DNA of 64,000 nt from Chryseobacterium sp. LAM-KRS1 (lineage in GTDB: Bacteria; Bacteroidota; Bacteroidia; Flavobacteriales; Weeksellaceae). Position 1 is the first letter of the stretch; each line of letters starts with the position of its first letter. Positions 7,945 through 15,251 of the stretch are shown here, one piece after another. The translations under genes were made by a program, and so were the position numbers. The notes under the pieces were generated by a model. The model saw only the letters and a program-made list of their open reading frames with translations. It made no database searches and was not told the origin of the DNA. The stretch is taken from positions 124,001 through 188,000 of the forward strand of contig NZ_JAAOIZ010000002.1 of assembly GCF_013184525.1 (NCBI RefSeq), read 5' to 3'.

Positions 7945-10200
7945 ATGAAAGACATCATTGTTACCAAAGCCAGACAGAATAATCTTAAAAATATCTCCTT
8001 AAAAATACCTAAGAACAAAATCACAGTCTTCACTGGAGTATCGGGATCAGGAAAATCATCCCTTGTTTTTGAAACGATCGGGGCTGAAGCTCAGAGGCAG
8101 ATCAATGAAACCCAAAATAGCTTCATCAGAAACCGCCTGCAACATTTTGGTGTTCCGAATGTAGATAAAATTGAAAATCTGAATGTTCCATTTATCATCA
8201 ATCAAAAGAGATTAGGAGGTAACGCCCGTTCTACAGTGGGAACCGCAACCGATATTTATGCTTCTTTACGATTACTTTTTTCAAGAATCGGTGAGCCTTT
8301 TGTGGGATATTCCAATGTATTTTCATTTAATAATCCCCAGGGAATGTGTCCTGAATGCGAAGGTCTTGGATTTGTACAAACGGTAAATACTGAAACTCTC
8401 TTTGATAAAAATAAATCCCTAAACGAAGGTGCTATACGGTTTCCTACTTTTCAACCCGGTGGCTGGCGGCTGACCCGATATATTCATTCCGGATATTTTG
8501 ACAATGATAAAAAATTAAAGGACTATACAAAAAATGAATGGGAATTATTACTGAATGCTGAAGAGCACACTCCTAAACATCCTTCAAAAGAATGGGGGAA
8601 AACGGTTAAGTATAAAGGAGTAATTCCAAGGATTGAAAACTCATTTTTAAAAAAGGACTCAAAAGAGAATATCACCAGAAAAGAAACGCTGAAAAAAGTA
8701 ATCATTACTAAAGACTGCCCGGTCTGCAAAGGAAAAAGATTGAATCCAAAAGTTTTGTCCTGTAAAATTGCTGATAAAAACATTGCCGATTGTACAGCAC
8801 TATCAGTGGATGAACTTCTGGTATTCATCCAGTCCATCCCCTCCAAAACCTACTCTTCCATCCTATTGGAGCTGGAAAAAAAACTTCAAAATCTCATCGA
8901 TATAGGATTGCAGTATCTCACGCTGGACCGGCAGACAGATACTCTGTCCGGAGGTGAATCTCAACGGGTAAAAATGGTAAAACAGTTAGGAAACAGTCTT
9001 GTAGATCTGTTGTATATTTTTGATGAGCCCAGTATTGGTCTTCATCCTAAAGATATTGATCATATTGTAGACATTATAAAGAAAATCAGAGATAAAGGAA
9101 ATACAGTATTGATCGTAGAACATGATCCTGATCTTATTAAAATAGCAGACCTTGTCGTAGATATGGGACCTGCATCCGGAAAAAATGGAGGCGAGATTAT
9201 GTATCAGGGAACTTTTAAGAATCTAAAAACGGCTAAAAGCAAAACCGGAATCTATTTCAGCAAAATTCCAGATTATAATAAAAATCCCCGATCAGCAAAA
9301 GGATTTATTGAAATAAAAAACGGAAGTATGTTTAATGTTCAAAATATTGACATAAAAATCCCGAAAGGAGTTATGACGGTTGTAACGGGAGTTGCAGGTT
9401 CCGGTAAAAGCACGCTGATCAATAAAATACTTCCTCTTTTTTATCCGGAATTAACCGTCATTGATCAATCTGTTTTTACGGCCAGCAGCCGTTCCAACCT
9501 GCTTACTTATCTCAATCTTTCCAATACGGTCCGAAAGCTTTTTGCAGAATCAAACAATGTTTCGGATAAGCTTTTCAGCCGGAACGGAGAGGGCGCCTGT
9601 CCCAATTGTAAAGGTCTGGGAATAGAAAAAGTGGACCTCGCATTTATGGATGATATCGAGCAACCTTGCGAAGTTTGTCAGGGATCAGGATACAAGCCCG
9701 AAGTTCTTCAATATCATTATCACAAAAAAAATATTGCTGAGGTGATGGATATGACCGTTTTAGAAGCGCTAAGTTTTTTTCCCAAACAAGGATTCGGACA
9801 TGAGCTTACCCTGCTGATCAAACTTGGTTTAGATTACCTTACTTTAGGCCAGCGGCTCGACAGCTTTTCCGGCGGTGAAAGGCAGCGTCTAAAATTAACA
9901 AAAGAATTAAACCATACTGCCAGGGTTATAGTTCTGGATGAACCCAGCACCGGACTTCACCCTATCGACAATGAAAAGTTGCTTTTATTTTTTGAGGAGC
10001 TTGTGAATAAAGATAACACCCTTATCGTCATTGAACATAATCTGGATATTATTGCTCAGGCAGACTGGATTATTGACATTGGTCCCGGAGCCGGAAAGTT
10101 GGGTGGTAAAATTATGTTCGAAGGGACTGTAGAACATCTTTTATCCGCTTCCCAGTCCCAAACGTCTAAATATCTGAAAAAACATCTCCATGGAAAATAG
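7945..10200 (+). CDS. UvrA-like ABC ATPase (short UvrA2-type paralogue)
   Basis: At 751 residues this is about 190 shorter than housekeeping UvrA. It keeps both ATPase cassettes: Walker A G-V-S-G-S-G-K-S-S (31-39) and G-V-A-G-S-G-K-S-T (482-490), signatures L-S-G-G-E-S-Q-R (334-341) and F-S-G-G-E-R-Q-R (641-648), and Walker B with D-E-P-S-x-G-L-H-P in each half. Zinc-type cysteine pairs are at C135/C138, C258/C261, C552/C555 and C575/C578. The missing length falls in the first half, around the UvrB-binding region, as in UvrA2-type proteins associated with DNA damage or drug tolerance. The 3-prime end has no terminator. It is likely the last gene of the operon. Confidence 0.9.
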   Translation: MKDIIVTKARQNNLKNISLKIPKNKITVFTGVSGSGKSSLVFETIGAEAQRQINETQNSFIRNRLQHFGVPNVDKIENLNVPFIINQKRLGGNARSTVGTATDIYASLRLLFSRIGEPFVGYSNVFSFNNPQGMCPECEGLGFVQTVNTETLFDKNKSLNEGAIRFPTFQPGGWRLTRYIHSGYFDNDKKLKDYTKNEWELLLNAEEHTPKHPSKEWGKTVKYKGVIPRIENSFLKKDSKENITRKETLKKVIITKDCPVCKGKRLNPKVLSCKIADKNIADCTALSVDELLVFIQSIPSKTYSSILLELEKKLQNLIDIGLQYLTLDRQTDTLSGGESQRVKMVKQLGNSLVDLLYIFDEPSIGLHPKDIDHIVDIIKKIRDKGNTVLIVEHDPDLIKIADLVVDMGPASGKNGGEIMYQGTFKNLKTAKSKTGIYFSKIPDYNKNPRSAKGFIEIKNGSMFNVQNIDIKIPKGVMTVVTGVAGSGKSTLINKILPLFYPELTVIDQSVFTASSRSNLLTYLNLSNTVRKLFAESNNVSDKLFSRNGEGACPNCKGLGIEKVDLAFMDDIEQPCEVCQGSGYKPEVLQYHYHKKNIAEVMDMTVLEALSFFPKQGFGHELTLLIKLGLDYLTLGQRLDSFSGGERQRLKLTKELNHTARVIVLDEPSTGLHPIDNEKLLLFFEELVNKDNTLIVIEHNLDIIAQADWIIDIGPGAGKLGGKIMFEGTVEHLLSASQSQTSKYLKKHLHGK

Positions 10201-10319
10201 TAAGATATGATCTATATCGATCAAAATCTCTCAATTTAAAGGCATTTTACAGGATTTGTTGGAAAATAAATATTAATTTAGCCCGTACATTACAGAGAAA
10301 TTAAAGGTATCTGATAACC

Positions 10320-10901
10320 ATGAATAACAGCTTAATCTTAAGGAATATATCCCGACATATATCGCTCAGCGATGATGAAGCCAATTATTTCTATTCTTTG
10401 TTACGCGAAAGGAAAGTCAGAAAAAAAGAATGTATCCTGAAACAGCAGGAACCCTGTAAAGAAATCAGCTTTGTTCATTCGGGCCAGCTGCGTGCTTTTT
10501 ATCTGGATGCGACAGGTAAAGAATCCACAATTATGTTTGCCCTTCCTGATTGGTGGATCACTGATATGTATTGTTTCGTTAATGAAAAACCCGCTATGCT
10601 GAATATTGAAGCACTTGAGGATAGTATTATTTTTCAATTGAAAAAAGGAGACCTGGATAAATTATATTCCACGGTTCCGAAATTTGAAATATTCTTTAGA
10701 ATTATGATGCAGAATGCTTATACCAGGGAACAGCTCAGGATTATTGAGAATCTCTCCCTGTCTTCAGAGGAACGTTATAATGCCTTTATCCGGAAATATC
10801 CTGTGGCGGCAGAACGTATTACCCAAAAGCAAATCGCTTCTTATCTTGGGATCACGCCCGAATTTCTAAGTACCATAAAAACCAATAAAAATAAAAAATG
10901 A
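10320..10901 (+). CDS. Crp/Fnr family transcriptional regulator
   Basis: This 193-residue protein has an N-terminal cyclic-nucleotide-binding fold (about 25-120, with F-V-H-S-G-Q-L-R-A-F and the D-W-W-I-T-D-M segment) and a short C-terminal helix-turn-helix (A-E-R-I-T-Q-K-Q-I-A-S-Y-L-G-I-T-P-E-F-L-S-T-I, about 165-187). The ligand residues of E. coli CRP are not conserved, as is usual for these small Bacteroidetes regulators, so the effector is unknown. Its stop (TGA) overlaps the ATG of a 23-codon ORF, which in turn overlaps DUF4406. Confidence 0.88.
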   Translation: MNNSLILRNISRHISLSDDEANYFYSLLRERKVRKKECILKQQEPCKEISFVHSGQLRAFYLDATGKESTIMFALPDWWITDMYCFVNEKPAMLNIEALEDSIIFQLKKGDLDKLYSTVPKFEIFFRIMMQNAYTREQLRIIENLSLSSEERYNAFIRKYPVAAERITQKQIASYLGITPEFLSTIKTNKNKK

Positions 10902-10969
10902 ATACTCTTAAACTATCTTATTTTTTTTACATGGTTTCTTTCTTTATTTTACTTAAAAATAAAAGATAA
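10898..10969 (+). CDS. Possible 23-residue hydrophobic peptide
   Basis: A 23-codon ORF reads M-N-T-L-K-L-S-Y-F-F-Y-M-V-S-F-F-I-L-L-K-N-K-R. Its ATG overlaps the stop of the Crp/Fnr gene (ATGA) and its stop overlaps the DUF4406 start (TAATG). It could be a membrane peptide, a coupling ORF or chance in an A/T-rich gap. No homologue is known to me; the main support is the double overlap. Confidence 0.3.
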   Translation: MNTLKLSYFFYMVSFFILLKNKR

Positions 10970-11328
10970 TGCTAATATTAATTGCCGGACCTTACCGAAG
11001 TGGTACCCACGATGATCCAAAACTCATCAAACAAAATCTGAATAAACTAGAATCAGCAGCATTGCCTATTTTCAGGAAAGGTCATATCCCGATGATCGGT
11101 GAATGGGTGGCATTACCACTGATACACCTTGCCGGTTCAACAAAGATGGGTGATGAAGCCTGGCAGGAAATACAATATCCGATTGCCCACAGAATTCTGG
11201 AAAAATGTGATGCTGTATTACGGATAGAAGGAGCATCCAAAGGAGCTGATGAGGATGTAAGAATTGCTCAAGAAAGAGGACTGAAAATTTATTATCATAT
11301 AGAAGATATTCCCTATGCAGAACAATAA
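10969..11328 (+). CDS. DUF4406 domain protein (deoxyribosyltransferase-like fold)
   Basis: The 119-residue protein starts with L-I-A-G-P-Y-R-S-G (3-11), the nucleotide-binding type opening of DUF4406 and of nucleoside 2-deoxyribosyltransferases, and ends with [19 protein letters not shown] (about 91-109), which holds the S-x-G-A-D/A-x-x-E-x-x-x-A signature of that fold. No function is established for DUF4406; a role in nucleotide or N-glycosidic bond chemistry is inferred. The 3-prime end overlaps the NudK gene by 14 bp, so the two are translated together. Confidence 0.8.
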   Translation: MLILIAGPYRSGTHDDPKLIKQNLNKLESAALPIFRKGHIPMIGEWVALPLIHLAGSTKMGDEAWQEIQYPIAHRILEKCDAVLRIEGASKGADEDVRIAQERGLKIYYHIEDIPYAEQ

Positions 11329-11896
11329 AGTGAAAATCATAAAGACTGAAATCTTATCAGATAACTGGTACACCCTTAAAAAGGTTACCTATGAAAAGAC
11401 AAAAAACGACGGATCAGTAGAAATCCAAAGCAGAGAAGCTTATGACAGAGGAAATGGTGCCACGATCCTGCTTTACAATAAAAATACAAATACGGTTATT
11501 CTGACAAAGCAATTCCGATTACCTACGTTTATTAATGGAAATTCAACAGGAATGCTTATAGAAGCCTGTGCAGGTTTACTGGATGATGACAATCCTGAAG
11601 ATTGTATCAGAAGAGAAACCGAAGAAGAAACAGGCTACCAGATTTCTCGGGTAGAAAAAGTTTTTGAATCTTATATGTCTCCGGGGTCAGTAACTGAAAT
11701 TCTTCATTTTTTCATTGCGGAATATTCTAAAGAAATGAAAATAGCAGATGGTGGTGGCCTTGAAGAAGAAGGTGAAGATATTGAAGTGCTGGAGTTATCT
11801 TTCGGTGAAGTATTGCAAATGATCGATAACGGGGAGATTAAAGATGCAAAAACAATCATGCTCCTTCAATATCTTCGTGTAAAAAATATTTTGTAG
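11315..11896 (+). CDS. nudK: NudK-type Nudix hydrolase (GDP-mannose pyrophosphatase)
   Basis: The 193-residue protein has a Nudix box ([15 protein letters not shown] then T-E-E-E-T-G-Y, about residues 88-110) with the R-E-x-x-E-E-x-G-Y core that binds the metal ion. It also has the NudK-type A-T-I-L-L-Y-N, Q-F-R-L-P-T and S-P-G-S-V-T-E-I segments. NudK hydrolyses GDP-mannose and related sugar nucleotides, and these family members also cleave ADP-ribose. The gene overlaps the end of DUF4406 by 14 bp; the substrate may thus be a base- or sugar-nucleotide linked to that protein (inference). Confidence 0.9.
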   Translation: MQNNKVKIIKTEILSDNWYTLKKVTYEKTKNDGSVEIQSREAYDRGNGATILLYNKNTNTVILTKQFRLPTFINGNSTGMLIEACAGLLDDDNPEDCIRRETEEETGYQISRVEKVFESYMSPGSVTEILHFFIAEYSKEMKIADGGGLEEEGEDIEVLELSFGEVLQMIDNGEIKDAKTIMLLQYLRVKNIL

Positions 11897-12029
11897 CATC
11901 ATCTTTGCTGCTAAAAAACTAATATCATAAAAACTGAATTTAAAATAAAATAAGTATTTTTCATTCCTGGTTTCTTAGCCTTAGAATTTCCCGAAAAGGA
12001 TGTGAGAAGTACACTTAAAATTTAAAAAT

Positions 12030-12611
12030 ATGAAACGGAAATTTTCATTAATTATCTTATTATCATTATCATTAGCTGCCTTTGGTCAAAAAAAGGAAAG
12101 TGTAAGCATTAAGGAAAAAGCACTTACCGAGCAGTTCAAAAATGATTATAAAAAGAAGACTTATAACAAATTTGAAGGAAAGATCGTTGTAAAAGATAAT
12201 CAGATACAATTTGATGATAAAACCATTTTCTATGATAAATCGGATAAACTAACAAGTTTAATTTTACGGGAAGGACTTATCTATCCGCAACTCCTGACCG
12301 ATTATCAAATGGAAAAATTCATAGAGGAAAGTACCGACAAAACCCAGAAAAGATTTCTGCGTCTTCAGAAAAATCCCCGTGCCGGTTTCGATGTCAATAA
12401 TGTAAAATTAAGCAATACCACAGAACTAACGTTCCTCGAATCCAGCCCGAAGGCCAAAAGATTCAGAGTGACCTGCAAGGATAGTAAACTGGGCAATTTA
12501 ATTCAATATCTTTTTGAACTGACGAATAAAAATGCAGATAAAGAAACTTCTATGGAAGAGTTTGTTAAAAATTCAACTTTGACCTACCTGCAGCAGCAGA
12601 GGCTAGATTAA
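12030..12611 (+). CDS. Secreted hypothetical protein
   Basis: This 193-residue protein begins with a signal peptide (M-K-R-K-F-S-L-I-I-L-L-S-L-S-L-A-A-F-G-Q, cleavage after about A16/G18) and so is exported. The mature part is charged and lysine-rich, with no motif I recognise; the S-N-T-T-E-L-T-F-L-E-S-S-P-K-A-K segment near 130-145 could be a beta region. It has no clear operon partner. A weak gap of 134 bp separates it from nudK. The 3-prime neighbour is a decayed lipoprotein gene. Confidence 0.6.
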   Translation: MKRKFSLIILLSLSLAAFGQKKESVSIKEKALTEQFKNDYKKKTYNKFEGKIVVKDNQIQFDDKTIFYDKSDKLTSLILREGLIYPQLLTDYQMEKFIEESTDKTQKRFLRLQKNPRAGFDVNNVKLSNTTELTFLESSPKAKRFRVTCKDSKLGNLIQYLFELTNKNADKETSMEEFVKNSTLTYLQQQRLD

Positions 12612-12631
12612 ACATCAATTAATACTAATCA

Positions 12632-13107
12632 ATGAAACAGGGTTCTTTTTAATTATCATTTCATTTTTATTAAATTGTAGTGATAAACCTAATTCAAAAT
12701 AAAGCAAAAATAGTAATGTAATGAGTGAGGCTGAATTAATTAAGAATGTTAAATTGGCAATAAACCCCAAATTTCAGGATTGGGTACTTTTTAAAAATGG
12801 CACATATATTATTTTTGATAATGCTGACACTATAAAAAGCGTAAAAGATGAAGCAATAAACCAAATGAAAGAATTTGGGCCTGTATTTACAGGTGGGCCG
12901 GCAGGAGATTTTGGGACTATCCACCTAAATAAAACTGAGGGTTGGATCGTTTCAGGTCACGGATATGGAATGTATACTTATGTAAGCCCTTCTGAAATTG
13001 AGAATAAGAACCCAAATGATATTGAAATAGGTGTTTTTGGTCGGAATAAAAGGGATTTAGACGGAAAAAAGCCTGAGATAATCTATATAAATAGTACTAG
13101 AAAATAG
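12632..13107 (+). pseudogene. Decayed lipoprotein gene
   Basis: The open part (12721-13107, 128 codons) is a hypothetical soluble protein with G-G-P-A-G-D-F-G and S-G-H-G-Y-G-M-Y-T-Y segments. Directly upstream, in the same frame, the DNA reads F-F-L-I-I-I-S-F-L-L-N-C-S-D-K-P-N-S-K, an apparent lipoprotein signal with lipobox cysteine, then a TAA at 12700-12702. The only ATG upstream of that segment (12632) is out of frame and stops after six codons. So the leader needs both a frameshift and a read-through to join the body. The body from 12721 could still be translated as an unexported cytosolic remnant. I do not recognise the family. Confidence 0.6.
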
Positions 13108-13248
13108 CACTGGATGATATATAAATATCAACATCCCAGATAATATTTTCACTGCTTTTCTTACCATTTTTTCCGTCTATAATTGTGCATTACAACCGAT
13201 GATCAGAGAAATCTTACCTTCTGATCTTTTTACATTAAAAACAATACC

Positions 13249-13629
13249 ATGGAAATTCAAAACATTGATCATATCGTTCTAACGGTAGCTGATATCGAAA
13301 AAACCATCTCTTTTTATACAGACATCCTGGGATTTGAAGCGGTCTCATTCGGAGATAACCGGAAAGCACTTGCTTTTGGAAACCAAAAAATCAACCTGCA
13401 TCAGAAAGGCAATGAATTTGAGCCAAAGGCACTACATGCTACTCCCGGTTCTGCAGATCTGTGCTTTATTGCCACAACAGATGTACATGATGTTTTAAAA
13501 GAACTTAAAGAAAAAAACATCGAAATCATCGAGGGTATTGTTATCAGAACCGGAGCAATTGGCAAAATAAGGTCCGTCTACTTTCGGGATCCTGATCAGA
13601 ACCTGATTGAAGTGAGTAATTATATTTAA
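13249..13629 (+). CDS. VOC family (glyoxalase-fold) protein
   Basis: The 126-residue protein matches the vicinal-oxygen-chelate fold: I-D-H-I-V-L-T-V-A-D-I-E-K-T-I-S-F-Y-T-D-I-L-G-F (about 6-29), and the closing S-V-Y-F-R-D-P-D-Q-N-L-I-E-V-S (about 108-122), whose final glutamate is a usual metal ligand along with H8. It resembles the virulence-protein/FosX-like subgroup, but the substrate cannot be named. A Crp/Fnr gene follows after only 7 bp, so the two are probably one transcript and the regulator may control this gene (inference). Confidence 0.85.
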   Translation: MEIQNIDHIVLTVADIEKTISFYTDILGFEAVSFGDNRKALAFGNQKINLHQKGNEFEPKALHATPGSADLCFIATTDVHDVLKELKEKNIEIIEGIVIRTGAIGKIRSVYFRDPDQNLIEVSNYI

Positions 13630-13636
13630 AATCTTC

Positions 13637-14176
13637 TTGAGCATGTCCCCAGATAAAAACGCCTTGGCTAAAATCCTTAGTAATTTTGAACAGGAAGAAT
13701 TGCCTAGCAAAACCTTGCTAACGGAAGAAGGTAAGATGGCGCGTAAATTTTACTATCTCAAAAAAGGAGTTGCCAGAGGTTGGCTTAATAATGACGGTAA
13801 GGAAATTACATTTCAGTTTTTGTTTGAAGGAAACTTTATTTCGTCGTGGGAAAGTCTGTTTTATAATTCTCCAAGTATTTATAATATCGAAACGATAGAA
13901 CCCTGTACTGTATATAGCACTTCTATTGAGGATTTCAGACAAATAATTGAAAATAATCCGGACAGCAAGGAACTGTATTACAGCTATCTACAGGAACGCT
14001 TACTTAAATATCAGAAGCTCTTTATTTCCCGTATAAAAGATTCTGCAGAGGAAAGATATAATGAGCTTATAAAGCAATCCCCAGAGATTTTCCGCCGGGT
14101 TCCTCAGTATTATATTGCATCTTATCTTGGTATCACTTCTGTATCATTAAGCAGGATCAGAGGAAAAAAAATCTAA
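13637..14176 (+). CDS. Crp/Fnr family transcriptional regulator
   Basis: This 179-residue regulator has an N-terminal cNMP-binding fold (Y-Y-L-K-K-G-V-A-R-G-W, I-T-F-Q-F-L-F-E-G-N-F-I-S-S-W-E) and a C-terminal helix-turn-helix (I-A-S-Y-L-G-I-T-S-V-S-L-S-R-I, about 160-174). It is a distinct sequence from the Crp/Fnr protein at 10320, although the E-E-R-Y-N linker region is shared. It is 7 bp behind the VOC gene. The end faces the Lrp gene (13 bp), with no terminator-like hairpin between them. Confidence 0.88.
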   Translation: MSMSPDKNALAKILSNFEQEELPSKTLLTEEGKMARKFYYLKKGVARGWLNNDGKEITFQFLFEGNFISSWESLFYNSPSIYNIETIEPCTVYSTSIEDFRQIIENNPDSKELYYSYLQERLLKYQKLFISRIKDSAEERYNELIKQSPEIFRRVPQYYIASYLGITSVSLSRIRGKKI

Positions 14177-14189
14177 TAAGAGATGTACT

Positions 14190-14651
14190 CTATATAGTAA
14201 CTCCATGGTTATTCTTCACTTCTGCCATTACAAAAGTACTGTGTGTGCTACCTATCGAGTCGACGGAACCTAATTTATTAAATACAAAATCCTGGTAGTG
14301 TTTCATATCGCGTACCTGAACTTTGAGAAGGAAATCAAAATCGCCCGAAATATTATAGCATTCCGCAACTTCGTCTATCAGTGTAATTTCCTGTACAAAC
14401 TCATTTCCCACAGACCTGTCGTGGATCTTTAATTTAACCTGACAGAAAACTGTAAAACCACGATTCAGTTTCTCAGCTTCCAGGACAGCCGCATAATGTT
14501 TGATATAACCCTCCTGCTCCAACCTTTTAACACGCTCAAAAACAGGAGATGGAGAAAGGTTAATTTCCTTTGCCAATTCTTTAACGGTCAATTTTGCATT
14601 TTTTTGAAGGATTCTTAACAATTGAAGGTCTTTATCGTCTAGTCTTTCCAC
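14190..14651 (-). CDS. Lrp/AsnC family transcriptional regulator
   Basis: The 153-residue protein has an N-terminal winged helix (L-D-D-K-D-L-Q-L-L-R-I-L-Q-K-N-A-K-L-T-V-K-E-L-A, S-P-S-P-V-F-E-R-V-K-R-L-E-Q-E-G-Y-I) and a C-terminal RAM domain with the G-D-F-D-F-L-L-K-V motif (about 103-111). Such regulators respond to amino acids such as leucine or methionine. Its promoter region (TAAATTTG, 14683-14690) is back-to-back with the cobalamin-riboswitch leader of metE, so a role in methionine or branched-chain amino acid control is plausible but not shown. Confidence 0.9.
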   Translation of the reverse strand: MERLDDKDLQLLRILQKNAKLTVKELAKEINLSPSPVFERVKRLEQEGYIKHYAAVLEAEKLNRGFTVFCQVKLKIHDRSVGNEFVQEITLIDEVAECYNISGDFDFLLKVQVRDMKHYQDFVFNKLGSVDSIGSTHSTFVMAEVKNNHGVTI

Positions 14652-14682
14652 AGGATAATATTCTTTTTTCGATTTATATTTT

Positions 14683-14690
14683 CAAATTTA
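14683..14690 (-). promoter_or_regulatory. Promoter -7 element of the lrp-type gene
   Basis: TAAATTTG on the minus strand, 31 bp before the start codon. A TTTG occurs 16 bp further upstream, closer than the usual 19. Confidence 0.5.
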
Positions 14691-14821
14691 CAGAATAAAT
14701 AACTTACAAATTCAATTAAAAACAAAACAATATCCTTATTTTTTGCATTTAAGCCAATTAAACATCTTAAATTAATACCTTTACACCCTATTTTGTTCTT
14801 TAACATACTTCATCAAACGGA

Positions 14822-14984
14822 AAAGGTTTTACTTAAGGTAGATTAATAGGGAATCGTGTGAAAATCACGAGCTGTCGCGCAACTGTAAGTAACACAACAG
14901 AGGTTTTTGTCCCTGAATATCCACTGCCACAAGCGGGAAGGATGACAAAAACTGTTACAAGTCAGGAGACCTGCCTGTTCCGAA
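14822..14984 (+). ncRNA. Cobalamin (B12) riboswitch
   Basis: The leader has the class landmarks in order: GGTAGATTAATAGGGAA at 14838, a hairpin with CGTGTG...CACGAG, the GCGCAACTGTAAGT block, the CCACTGCCAC and CGGGAAGGATG core near 14921-14944, and the B12 box AGTCAGGAGACCTGCC at 14960-14975. GTTTTTGTC (14903-14911) can pair with GACAAAAAC (14944-14952) as an internal stem. It lies 267 bp before metE, the B12-independent methionine synthase. Adenosylcobalamin binding should reduce metE expression, leaving MetH-type synthesis when B12 is present. Confidence 0.95.
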
Positions 14985-15251
14985 TTGACAATGCTTTCGC
15001 GGTCTGAAGCTTTTGGTCATACAGATGATACTTTTGAACGTATTGGATTGGGTTTTAAACTCAGAATTTATTTGAGTTTAAACGTAATGTTTTTTATGAA
15101 AATTAATTTCAGGCTACCCAACAATCTATCCCTCAATGGGAAAATTACGTCTACATTGTATCTTCTCTATTGCTAAAAACTATTTCCCGATTGCGTTATG
15201 AAGCATTATAAGAACTTTTAAAACCAAAATTTAATTAAAAGTTTAAAGAAA
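14985..15251 (+). promoter_or_regulatory. Long leader between riboswitch and metE
   Basis: Between the B12 box and the metE start lie about 270 bp. A 10-bp perfect inverted repeat (TTTAAACTCA at 15054-15063, complement at 15073-15082) is followed by a T6 run at 15090-15095, and may act as the expression platform (attenuator). An out-of-frame TTG ORF of 63 codons also spans 14985-15176; I do not call it a gene. Confidence 0.45.

Noticed and set aside
14985..15176. 63-codon ORF with TTG start in the metE leader
   Set aside because: It lies in the riboswitch leader, begins with a rare start, and shows no family or ribosome-binding site; it overlaps a likely regulatory hairpin. Noted in the leader entry only.
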